Shown: positions 1 to 5,763 of the stretch, piece by piece
Numbering within the stretch: position 1 is the first letter of the stretch
Layout: each line of letters begins with the position of its first letter
Source of the DNA: an uncultured Dyadobacter sp.
GTDB taxonomy: Bacteria; Bacteroidota; Bacteroidia; Cytophagales; Spirosomataceae
Assembly: GCA_937880795.1 (NCBI GenBank)
Contig: CALGRQ010000509.1
Location: forward strand, 1 to 6,457
Direction: 5' to 3'
Length of the DNA stretch: 6,457 nucleotides
Made by a program: the position numbers and the translations under genes
The notes under the pieces: generated by a model
Database searches by the model: none
What the model saw: only the letters and a program-made list of their open reading frames with translations
What the model was told of the DNA's origin: nothing

Positions 1-301
1 TTTTAAACAGAACCGTATCCAAATGGAATTCGGAAGTGTGATCGCTGTTGTTTGTAAATAATGATAGGATCTGTATTCTGGTGACGTTTTGGAGAAGGGC
101 CTTCTATATGAGGCTGAAATGCATACCTTAATCTTTAAAACATATATGCTTAAGAATACTCCTAAAAGCATTCCTAAGCATATTGGTAAGCGGAGGCATT
201 TACGTATTTAATTACGTTGATTAATATACGCCAGTGTTGTGTTGAAGCGGGTTTTTACTTATTCAAGTCCGATGTTTGACTTTGGGATAAGTGAACTTCC
301 T
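1..301. other. Intergenic stretch downstream of the GH27 gene
   Basis: No complete gene is visible here. At the left edge, two plus-strand frames are open from the window edge to a stop (TAA at 59-61, 19 codons; TGA in the next frame near 39-41), so either could be the last codons of a gene entering from the left. On the minus strand about 43 codons are open between roughly 136 and 2, but without an ATG start. None can be identified. The only clear structure is the inverted repeat at 144-183. If a plus-strand gene does end here, the region lies between two convergent genes. Confidence 0.5.
144..183 (-). terminator. Inverted repeat, possible terminator for the GH27 gene
   Basis: Two 14-base arms (144-157 and 170-183) are reverse complements at 13 of 14 positions and enclose a 12-base loop. 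The odd position is A-C if read as plus-strand RNA but becomes a G-U pair in minus-strand RNA. The structure therefore fits a transcript coming from the GH27 gene, whose stop codon lies about 120 bases upstream. The stem is AT-rich and no clean U tract follows on the minus strand, so it is not a classical intrinsic terminator. It could instead be an mRNA-end stabilising hairpin or a protein-binding palindrome. Confidence 0.35.
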
Positions 302-1486
302 TTAATCTACTTTGAGGACAATTACACCATGGCGAGGAAGTGTAAATTGCCGATTTTTGGAGGATGAGCCTATATTTTTATGTTGCCATAAATCCCGGAG
401 CAGGCTGTTTTTACGGATGCCTAAGTTCGTGAGGTCGTAGTTAAAAACAGTCTCCTTGTCTTTTCGGTTAAGTATTGCTATGGCTTTGGATTTGCTGTTT
501 TTGCCACCCAATGGTTTTACCCAAATTTCAATTTCATTCTGGGCATAAACTCTGGTAGCTTGCTTGTAACCCTTGTCCTGATTAAGCGCAATGAGTTCTT
601 CGTTGGTCAAAATGGAGAGAGTCTCCTTGCTAATGGATCTTAAATCATTACCGGCAAGAAGTGGTGAATTCATCATGCACCACATCGAAAAATGGCTCTT
701 ATCTTCCTCGTGAGTCATACCTCTTCCAACCTGAAGCATATCCATATCGTTATAATGCCCTGGAGAACTGTATGGGGCAAGATCGCGATTGAGATCAATG
801 ATGCTAAGGATATTTGAAAATTCAGGAATTATATCCTGTGCTATCCGCCAGGAGTCGGCTTTTTTAATGGCCCAGGTACCTGGAAATTTCCACAAGCAAA
901 TATTGAATACTATATTACTATCCAATGCCTTAACAGCCTCAATAAGTTTGGTATACTCAAACTCGGGATTTAATTGCTGTTGTTTCCCTCCGCACCAATC
1001 AACCTTGATAAAGTTAAATTTCCATTGCTTAAAGAAAAGATCAAGATCATTTTCAATATGTCCATAAATTCCCACACCTATACCATGTATATCCTTATCC
1101 CAAATGGAGCCACAGGTGTTTTTGCCAGCATCCGTATAAATTCCGGCCTTTAGACCTTTATTATGTATGTAGTCGGTTAATGCGCGCATGCCTGACGGAA
1201 ACTTGTCAGCATGCAAGTACAGGTTCCCCGATGAATCTCTACCACCTAAATATCCGTCGTCAATATTGATAAATTGATAACCCACTTTCGTCATTCCGGT
1301 AGAGATCATGGCATCCGTTTGTTCTCTTATGAGTTGTTCATTGATATTGACCCTGAAACTATTCCAGCTACTCCAACCCATAATGGGTGGGCGTGCAGTT
1401 TGTGAACGGACGGAAGTTATACATACCCCGGACATAAGTAGGCTGAGAAATATAATTTTCCTAAATGGTCTGATGATATGCGTCAT
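302..1486 (-). CDS. Secreted GH27-family glycoside hydrolase (alpha-galactosidase-like)
   Basis: This is a probable periplasmic or secreted retaining glycosidase of family GH27 (melibiase/alpha-galactosidase fold). The frame is open up to 1546, but I start at the internal ATG at 1484-1486 because it puts a typical Sec signal peptide first (MTHIIRPFRK followed by a hydrophobic run, likely cut near VRS-Q), giving 394 aa. No lipobox is seen. In that numbering the TIM-barrel motifs are PIMGWSSWNSF (about 34-44), NIDDGY (74-79), the cysteine of KNTC (125), KVDWC with the likely nucleophile Asp163, and SWRIAQD with the likely acid/base Asp218. C125 and C165 match the family's conserved disulfide. 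The last 100 or so residues form the usual beta-sandwich domain. Two substrate-site motifs differ from textbook alpha-galactosidases: DDGY instead of DDCW, and ICLW where CEW or CNW is usual. The family also contains beta-L-arabinopyranosidases and other activities, so the sugar is uncertain. There is no Shine-Dalgarno sequence or clear promoter upstream, and no SusC/SusD or other polysaccharide-use gene in view. Confidence 0.9.
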   Translation of the reverse strand: MTHIIRPFRKIIFLSLLMSGVCITSVRSQTARPPIMGWSSWNSFRVNINEQLIREQTDAMISTGMTKVGYQFINIDDGYLGGRDSSGNLYLHADKFPSGMRALTDYIHNKGLKAGIYTDAGKNTCGSIWDKDIHGIGVGIYGHIENDLDLFFKQWKFNFIKVDWCGGKQQQLNPEFEYTKLIEAVKALDSNIVFNICLWKFPGTWAIKKADSWRIAQDIIPEFSNILSIIDLNRDLAPYSSPGHYNDMDMLQVGRGMTHEEDKSHFSMWCMMNSPLLAGNDLRSISKETLSILTNEELIALNQDKGYKQATRVYAQNEIEIWVKPLGGKNSKSKAIAILNRKDKETVFNYDLTNLGIRKNSLLRDLWQHKNIGSSSKNRQFTLPRHGVIVLKVD

Positions 1487-1546
1487 GTTAAAAATTGGGT
1501 TATGAGGGGAGGGGATTTTAGTTTGGTGTGTATAGTGTAAACTCAA

Positions 1547-2020
1547 ATTGTCTATTTTTCAATGTATAATTACCTGCTAGTAACGAGACAAAACTCATTA
1601 ATATAAACAATAAATATGGGAGCATTTTGGCTTCATTTACGGGTACGATCTTCCGCTTTTGGCTCTAAATTGTTCGTTTTAAATGTATCCTAGGCATATA
1701 TTGAGGCTTCGGTATACAATTTTCCAGAATTGCCGACAAATTAGTAGCTGGTGAATGTATTTGTGGTATATTTTTAAATACTATTAAATCGCAAACCTGA
1801 GTAGTCTTCGCTTATGGAAGTATTAGTTGATTTGGAACGGATGTTCCGGCGGTAGGGTAAATCTTTTGTTGATTAGAAAACCAATGAGTAAATTATCATT
1901 CATCGCCATTTCTAAAAGTAGCATATACAAAGGGAAAGCAGTATTACCTTTAAAGTAAGTTTGGTGTGATAAGCCTATTATACATTTTTTTGTGTAGCCA
2001 ACCTTTGGTAGTCGCAAACG
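1547..2020. other. Gene-free stretch between GH27 and the tRNA cluster
   Basis: About 470 bases with no gene I can support. It should contain the promoter of the leftward GH27 gene, but no good TAnnTTTG match was found on the minus strand; the closest (ACAATTTG, ending near 1545) lacks the TA. A short palindrome (GGAAC, 4 bases, GTTCC) sits at 1834-1847. A minus-strand frame is open over 1823-2089, but its beginning lies inside tRNA-Arg and the terminator hairpin. At best its distal part is a decayed gene. No transposase remnant or direct repeat flanking the tRNA was noticed. Confidence 0.5.
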
Positions 2021-2060
2021 AAAAAAAGGCATCCAATGAATATTCATTGGATGCCTTTTT
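2021..2060 (-). terminator. Intrinsic terminator of the tRNA transcript
   Basis: A perfect 18-bp inverted repeat (arms 2023-2040 and 2043-2060) surrounds a two-base centre. Read on the minus strand it is a stem beginning five bases after the 3' end of tRNA-Arg and ending in seven U residues (the A run at 2021-2027). The position and U tract make it the terminator of the Ser-Pro-Arg tRNA unit. The arms are flanked by A and T tracts on both sides, so it could also stop plus-strand transcription. Confidence 0.88.
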
Positions 2061-2064
2061 GATG

Positions 2065-2138
2065 TGATTCCGTTGTGATTCGAACACAAGACCTACTGCT
2101 TAGAAGGCAGTTGCTCTATCCAGCTGAGCTACGGAACC
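2065..2138 (-). tRNA. tRNA-Arg (anticodon UCU)
   Basis: The minus strand folds as a full 74-base cloverleaf. The acceptor GGTTCCG pairs with CGGAATC (one G-U), the D stem is GCTC/GAGC, and the anticodon stem ACTGC/GCAGT has loop CTTCTAA and so anticodon UCU. The T stem TTGTG/CACAA carries loop TTCGAAT, and the discriminator is A. It reads AGA and, by wobble, AGG codons. CCA is not encoded and must be added by the CCA-adding enzyme. It is the last tRNA of the minus-strand cluster, directly before the terminator hairpin. Confidence 0.96.
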
Positions 2139-2204
2139 CTTTAAAAAAATAGGCAGCTAGCTGTTTGCAGTTAACCTGCTTACGGCATTACTACCTATTT
2201 CATT

Positions 2205-2279
<75 letters not shown>

Positions 2280-2296
2280 AAACCTTTTGCCAAATT

Positions 2297-2321
2297 TTTG
2301 ATTTTCCGTTTGAAAATCAAA
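2297..2321 (-). repeat. Hairpin in the spacer between tRNA-Ser and tRNA-Pro
   Basis: TTTGATTTTC (2297-2306) and GAAAATCAAA (2312-2321) form a perfect 10-bp stem with a five-base loop. No U tract follows on the minus strand, so it is unlikely to end tRNA transcription. It more likely separates the two precursors and helps RNase processing, or it is incidental in AT-rich DNA. Confidence 0.5.
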
Positions 2322-2342
2322 TTTACTTTTCAGTAACCTATG

Positions 2343-2429
2343 TAGAGGAAGCGGGATTCGAACCCGCGGTACCCTTGCGAGTACGGCAGTTTAGCAAACT
2401 ACTGGTTTCAGCCACTCACCCATCCCTCC
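2343..2429 (-). tRNA. tRNA-Ser (anticodon GCU), weak acceptor stem
   Basis: An 87-base class II tRNA on the minus strand. The anticodon stem GTAGT/ACTGC with loop TTGCTAA gives anticodon GCU, reading AGC and AGU. The long variable arm has the stem GTACTC/GGGTAC with loop GCAA, the hallmark of tRNA-Ser. The T stem GCGGG/CCCGC with loop TTCGAAT is perfect. The acceptor stem GGAGGGA/TTCCTCT needs two G-U pairs, including the terminal G1-U72, and the discriminator is A instead of the G usual for bacterial tRNA-Ser. The anticodon stem has another wobble (28-42). CCA is not encoded. It is the first tRNA of the unit, about 24 bases downstream of a good promoter, so it is very probably transcribed; the weak stem is discussed in the findings. 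Confidence 0.93.
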
Positions 2430-2452
2430 TTCTTCTTCGTTCTTTCTGGGTG

Positions 2453-2485
2453 CAAATATAGGAGGTTCGCCATTACAATACCAAA
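2453..2485 (-). promoter_or_regulatory. Bacteroidota-type promoter of the tRNA cluster
   Basis: Read on the minus strand, TTTG (2482-2485) is followed after 21 bases by TATATTTG (2453-2460), an exact match to the Bacteroidota -7 pattern TAnnTTTG. Transcription would begin near 2446, leaving a leader of roughly 16 bases before tRNA-Ser. The spacing and position fit a tRNA promoter well. Confidence 0.75.
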
Positions 2486-2502
2486 CATTTCGATAAAAAA
2501 AC

Positions 2503-2533
2503 TTTATCAGAAGCCATAAAAGGCGTATTTTTG
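2503..2533 (+). promoter_or_regulatory. Probable promoter of the bat-purC unit
   Basis: TATTTTTG at 2526-2533 matches the TAnnTTTG pattern exactly. Nineteen bases upstream is TTTA (2503-2506), three of four bases of the -33 element TTTG. The predicted start near 2540 leaves about 23 bases before the batB ATG at 2563. It diverges from the tRNA promoter, and the two -33 elements are about 17 bases apart. Confidence 0.6.
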
Positions 2534-2562
2534 AGAAATCTTAAAATTACAAAACGTTCAGT

Positions 2563-3525
2563 ATGAACTGGAATTACCCCTTTGGGAGCACAGAATATTT
2601 TTTTATTTTTTTTTTCGTTCTTGTATACGTTACCTACATAATCCGGACAATTCGCATTGCCCGGCAACTCAATACCACTGCACGTACGATTATTATTAAG
2701 CTTTTTTTGCGCAGTCTGGCTCTCGCTTTACTCATCATTAGTTTGGTGGGCCCATCATTTGGTGAAGTAGAGAGAGCCATATCGGCCAAGGGAAAAGATA
2801 TATATATATTGGTAGACTTGTCCAAATCGATGGATGCATCTGATGTTAATCCATCCAGACTAGAAAAGGTCAAATTTGAAATCAATCATTTTATACAAAA
2901 TCAAAAGGCCAATAAGATCGGAATTATTGTATTCGCTAATGACGCGTTTGTGCAAGTTCCCCTCACTTATGACATGGCGGCACTCAATCTTTTTGTTCAA
3001 TCATTGCAGACAGATTTACTTCCAACAAATGGTACAAATATTTGTTCGGCTACTGAACTTGCATTCAATAAACTTATGAGCGGTACCGATCCAACCAGTC
3101 GGTCTAAAATGATGTTGATTTTTACAGATGGAGAGAATAAGGACGATTGTAGCAATACGCTTTATGGTAATTTGCGGCGTTTCGGTATACGTACATATGT
3201 GGTAGGCGTAGGCACCAAAAGTGGCATCAGTATTCGTTCCGGCGGAAAGGCCTTGGAGGATGAAAATGGGAAAATTGTGATTAGTAAATTGGATGAGCGT
3301 TTTTTGCAGACGTATGCGGGTAATACAAGAGGAAATTATTACGAGTTAAGCAATACCAAAAATGAAATCAGTGGTATGATCCATGATGTGAACAATGCTG
3401 AGGGAACGCTGGTAGACTCGCGCACAGTGACCGTTGCGAGTAACAAATACTACTATTTTCTTGGGGCAGCATTGCTTTTGCTAGTCATTGATGTTTTAAT
3501 TACCATTGGAACATTTCGCCTCTGA
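2563..3525 (+). CDS. batB: BatB-like von Willebrand A membrane protein
   Basis: A 320-aa inner-membrane protein of the Bat (Bacteroides aerotolerance) VWA family. Two hydrophobic segments come first (about 11-28 and 46-64). A VWA domain follows (about 78-275), and a C-terminal membrane segment closes it (about 298-317). The topology leaves the VWA domain on one face of the membrane, presumably the periplasm. The metal-ion-dependent adhesion site is complete: DLSKS (Asp85, Ser87, Ser89), the Thr of NGT (158) and the Asp of TDGEN (189), so it should bind a divalent metal. The phrases NPSRLEK and VQVPLTYD are typical of BatA/BatB; length and topology do not separate the two, and I favour BatB because a BatC-like gene follows directly. 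The cellular role of Bat proteins is poorly defined (oxidative or envelope stress has been proposed). There is no moxR or DUF58 gene beside it, unlike full bat operons. The start at 2563 has no Shine-Dalgarno sequence, as usual for the phylum. Confidence 0.85.
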   Translation: MNWNYPFGSTEYFFIFFFVLVYVTYIIRTIRIARQLNTTARTIIIKLFLRSLALALLIISLVGPSFGEVERAISAKGKDIYILVDLSKSMDASDVNPSRLEKVKFEINHFIQNQKANKIGIIVFANDAFVQVPLTYDMAALNLFVQSLQTDLLPTNGTNICSATELAFNKLMSGTDPTSRSKMMLIFTDGENKDDCSNTLYGNLRRFGIRTYVVGVGTKSGISIRSGGKALEDENGKIVISKLDERFLQTYAGNTRGNYYELSNTKNEISGMIHDVNNAEGTLVDSRTVTVASNKYYYFLGAALLLLVIDVLITIGTFRL

Positions 3526-3545
3526 TCATCTATTTATTACTTTTG
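3514..3545 (+). promoter_or_regulatory. Possible internal promoter before the batC-like gene
   Basis: TACTTTTG at 3538-3545, in the short gap after the batB stop, is an exact TAnnTTTG match. TTTC at 3514-3517, 20 bases upstream and inside the last batB codons, is a three-of-four match to the -33 element. Transcription would start near 3552, about 16 bases before the ATG. This could let batC and purC be expressed without batB. Such matches arise easily by chance in AT-rich DNA. Confidence 0.4.
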
Positions 3546-3567
3546 TACGCTAAATAAATGTTTTTTC

Positions 3568-4272
3568 ATGGCTGCACTGATGCTTTACGTTTTACTTTGG
3601 TTGATGGACAATCGAAATTTCGATTCCATTACGAAGGACAACGAAAGAAAAATGGATGCCAAAAACTTTTACGACAATAAAGACTACGTTAGGGCTGCGG
3701 AATTGTACAGGCAAGTAGCTTATGGGTCTATTTTTTCTGAACCCGGCGTACGGTTAAATATGGCGCATGCTTATTTTTTGGGTGGCAAGTACCAGTTAGC
3801 CCAGCAGCAATACAGATTACTAACGAGGGTTAGTGATAAGCGGGTAGCGTCTATTGCAAACCAGCAGATTGCGCTCATAAAGGTTAACCAACAGGATACG
3901 GCTGCTGCGTTGATCAATTTAAAAGAAGCTTTACAGATTGAGCCGAACAACGATATTGCAAGGCATAATTTTATTATCTTGAAGAAGGCTTTTTCGGGTA
4001 TTCAAAAAAATCCGCCAAAATCTGAAATTAAAAAGGCAGAGCAATTGGCTCAGGAGGAGAGTAAGCCGGAAAACAAGCCTACTCATAATGAGGTAGAAGA
4101 GAATGCCAAGCGGGAACAACTATTGCAAAGTCTTAAAGCGATGAATATGTCCGAAGATCAGGCCCGAGCCATACTGGATGCCATGAAATCGAACGAATCG
4201 CAATATATTTACCAACTCCGACGGAAACAGTACGCGAAAAAGTCGGATAGGAAGGACCAAATTGAGTGGTAA
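3568..4272 (+). CDS. batC: BatC-like TPR protein
   Basis: A 234-aa protein with a short hydrophobic N-terminus (MAALMLYVLLWL), probably an uncleaved anchor or signal peptide. Helical tetratricopeptide repeats follow from about 26 to 142 (for example FYDNKDYVRAAELYRQV, the block ending in AQQQYRLL, and ALINLKEALQIEPN). A charged Lys/Glu/Gln-rich linker (about 145-185) leads to a C-terminal segment with LLQSLKAMNMSEDQARAILD and the ending DQIEW. That ending resembles BatC proteins, which finish with a basic stretch and a Trp. TPR proteins of this kind are thought to scaffold the Bat VWA proteins. The frame is the same as batB, with 14 open codons between the batB TGA and this ATG. An earlier ATG at 3558 is in another frame. 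The stop is 15 bases before purC. Confidence 0.8.
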   Translation: MAALMLYVLLWLMDNRNFDSITKDNERKMDAKNFYDNKDYVRAAELYRQVAYGSIFSEPGVRLNMAHAYFLGGKYQLAQQQYRLLTRVSDKRVASIANQQIALIKVNQQDTAAALINLKEALQIEPNNDIARHNFIILKKAFSGIQKNPPKSEIKKAEQLAQEESKPENKPTHNEVEENAKREQLLQSLKAMNMSEDQARAILDAMKSNESQYIYQLRRKQYAKKSDRKDQIEW

Positions 4273-4287
4273 TTTTATATAAATCCA

Positions 4288-5229
4288 ATGAACAGTATCT
4301 CAGAAACAAAATTTCAGTTTCCAAATCAAACAGCCTTTTACAAAGGCAAGGTGCGTGATGTTTACTCTTTTGAAAAACACCTGGTAATGGTGGCCACGGA
4401 CCGGATTTCTGCGTTCGATGTGATTTTACCACGTGCTATACCTTTTAAGGGGCAAGTATTGAATCAAATTGCTGCCTACTTTCTCAATGCGACTTCCGAT
4501 ATAGTACCTAACTGGTTGGAAGAAGTTCCAGATCCAAATGTAAGTATTGGTATACGGTGCGATGCATTTCCGGTGGAGATGGTGGTTCGGGGATACCTGG
4601 CTGGCCACGCTTGGCGCGAATATGCTGCCGGCAAACGCAGTGTATGTGGCGTATTTCTTCCCGAAGGCCTAAAGGAAAATGATAAACTTCCACAGCCTAT
4701 TATTACACCCACCACGAAGGCGCACGAAGGGCATGATGAGGACATTTCACGAGAAGAAATATTAAGTAAGGGCCTGGTGAATGAGGACGATTATGAGCAC
4801 CTGGAAAGATATACCTTGGCGTTATATAATAGAGGTACGGAAATGGCTGCTGATCAGGGGCTCATTTTGGTGGATACAAAGTATGAGTTTGGTAAAAAGG
4901 ACGGTGTCATTTATTTGATAGACGAAATTCATACACCAGATTCGTCTCGTTACTTCTATAAGGACGTATATGCGGAGAATCAACGTTTGGGTCTTGCTCA
5001 AAAACAATTATCTAAGGAGTTTGTGAGAGAATGGTTGATTCAAAACGGCTTCCAAGGTAAGGATGGGCAAGTTGTGCCTGTCATGGATGATGATCGGGTT
5101 AAACTTATCTCGGAACGTTATATAGAGCTATATGAAAAAGTGACGGGTAAAGCCTTTCAAAAAAGTAAAGTAGAAAATCCGGTGGAGCGCATAGAAAATG
5201 CCATTAGACAAGCTGCCGAAAAGTTTTAA
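4288..5229 (+). CDS. purC: SAICAR synthase (phosphoribosylaminoimidazole-succinocarboxamide synthase)
   Basis: A cytoplasmic enzyme of de novo purine synthesis (EC 6.3.2.6). It joins aspartate to CAIR using ATP to give SAICAR. The family motifs are all present and in order: YKGKVRDVY (18-26, nucleotide binding), DRISAFD (38-44), EMVVRGYLAGHAWREY (97-112), PTTKAHEGHDEDIS (141-154), DTKYEFG (196-202) and DEIHTPDSSRY (212-222). At 313 aa it is the longer form found in many Bacteroidota and in yeast, with a C-terminal extension past about 225; the E. coli enzyme is about 237 aa. It starts 15 bases after batC with no separate promoter seen, so it probably depends on the bat transcript. No other pur gene is in the window and no purine riboswitch was noticed. 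Confidence 0.97.
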   Translation: MNSISETKFQFPNQTAFYKGKVRDVYSFEKHLVMVATDRISAFDVILPRAIPFKGQVLNQIAAYFLNATSDIVPNWLEEVPDPNVSIGIRCDAFPVEMVVRGYLAGHAWREYAAGKRSVCGVFLPEGLKENDKLPQPIITPTTKAHEGHDEDISREEILSKGLVNEDDYEHLERYTLALYNRGTEMAADQGLILVDTKYEFGKKDGVIYLIDEIHTPDSSRYFYKDVYAENQRLGLAQKQLSKEFVREWLIQNGFQGKDGQVVPVMDDDRVKLISERYIELYEKVTGKAFQKSKVENPVERIENAIRQAAEKF

Positions 5230-5261
5230 TTGATTATTAACGAAGCGAGAAAATATTTTTG
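5229..5261 (+). promoter_or_regulatory. Promoter of the STAS gene
   Basis: ATTG (5229-5232), overlapping the last base of the purC stop, is followed after 21 bases by TATTTTTG (5254-5261), an exact TAnnTTTG match. The start would fall near 5268, only about 12 bases before the ATG at 5280. This is one of the two best promoter matches in the window and suggests the STAS gene can be expressed separately from purC. Confidence 0.65.
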
Positions 5262-5279
5262 GTTTAAAATAGAATCGAA

Positions 5280-5702
5280 ATGAACCATAAACTTGAGAAG
5301 AAAGAGCAATACGTATTTATAGATTTAGAAGAAGCGGCTTTTGCCAATACGGTACCGGCAGCTTTTGAAGAAACAGCCAAGTCATTGATGCGTGAGGGTT
5401 ATCACAACCTGATTGTAAATATGCAACAGACAAAAAGTATCGATGCAGCGGGCACGGTGATTCTGAAGAAGATTAATTGGTTGTGCTCTAACGATCTGGG
5501 ACTTCTTGTAATCGTTACACGCGACGACGATTTTATTGATACTTTGGAAGCCTTGAGAATCCCTGATATCAATATTTTGCCCACAAAAGAAGAGGCCATC
5601 GATGCTGTTTTTATGCATGACCTTGAAAATGAGTTTGGCGCTGGTGATGATGATTATGATGATGAGGATTATGAAGGGGTCAGCGAATCCAAGGAGCCGT
5701 AA
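5280..5702 (+). CDS. STAS-domain protein with acidic tail
   Basis: A 140-aa soluble protein. Residues about 1-112 have the alternating strand/helix pattern of a STAS (anti-sigma factor antagonist) domain: YVFIDLEE, a helix around 27-38, NLIVNMQQTKSIDAAG, a helix 59-69, LGLLVIVT, then a helix and strand ending at INILPTKEEA. In SpoIIAA-type antagonists the loop before the third helix reads D-S-S-G and its first Ser is phosphorylated. Here it is Asp55-Ala56-Ala57-Gly58, so that control is absent. Residues 114-140 form a very acidic tail (DDDYDDEDYE). No anti-sigma kinase, sigma factor or transporter lies beside it. The function is unknown; a partner-binding role without phospho-switching is the best guess. 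It has its own promoter match and is closed by a terminator 28 bases after the stop. Confidence 0.8.
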   Translation: MNHKLEKKEQYVFIDLEEAAFANTVPAAFEETAKSLMREGYHNLIVNMQQTKSIDAAGTVILKKINWLCSNDLGLLVIVTRDDDFIDTLEALRIPDINILPTKEEAIDAVFMHDLENEFGAGDDDYDDEDYEGVSESKEP

Positions 5703-5729
5703 TGCGTTCTTGAATAAAGAATATTATAC

Positions 5730-5763
5730 AAAATCTCACTTCCGAAAGGAGTGGGATTTTTTT
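5730..5763 (+). terminator. Intrinsic terminator after the STAS gene
   Basis: A 10-bp stem (5733-5742 with 5748-5757, two G-U pairs) has the loop CGAAA. A:T pairs extend it, and it runs into seven T residues (5757-5763). It lies just past the STAS stop codon and ends the batB-batC-purC-STAS run. Confidence 0.9.

Noticed and set aside
1487..1546. Upstream 20-codon extension of the GH27 gene
   Set aside because: Starting at 1546 would put twenty polar residues before the signal peptide; the ATG at 1486 gives a normal export signal directly at the N-terminus.
1834..1847. Short GGAAC/GTTCC palindrome as an operator or attachment site
   Set aside because: Five-base arms are expected by chance, and no second copy or adjacent gene start supports a function.
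1823..2089. Minus-strand open frame of 88 codons
   Set aside because: Its start lies inside tRNA-Arg and it runs through the terminator hairpin, so it cannot be a normal gene as drawn. The distal part is kept only as a possible remnant in the findings.
3558..3660. ATG at 3558 as an alternative start for the batC-like gene
   Set aside because: It is in a different reading frame from the TPR protein and its translation has no resemblance to a known family.
4133..4745. Several minus-strand open frames opposite purC
   Set aside because: They are shadows of purC, whose motifs fix the coding strand and frame.
5640..5676. Run of GAT/GAG/GAA codons near the end of the STAS gene, considered as a tandem repeat
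   Set aside because: It is not a regular nucleotide repeat; it simply encodes the acidic tail.
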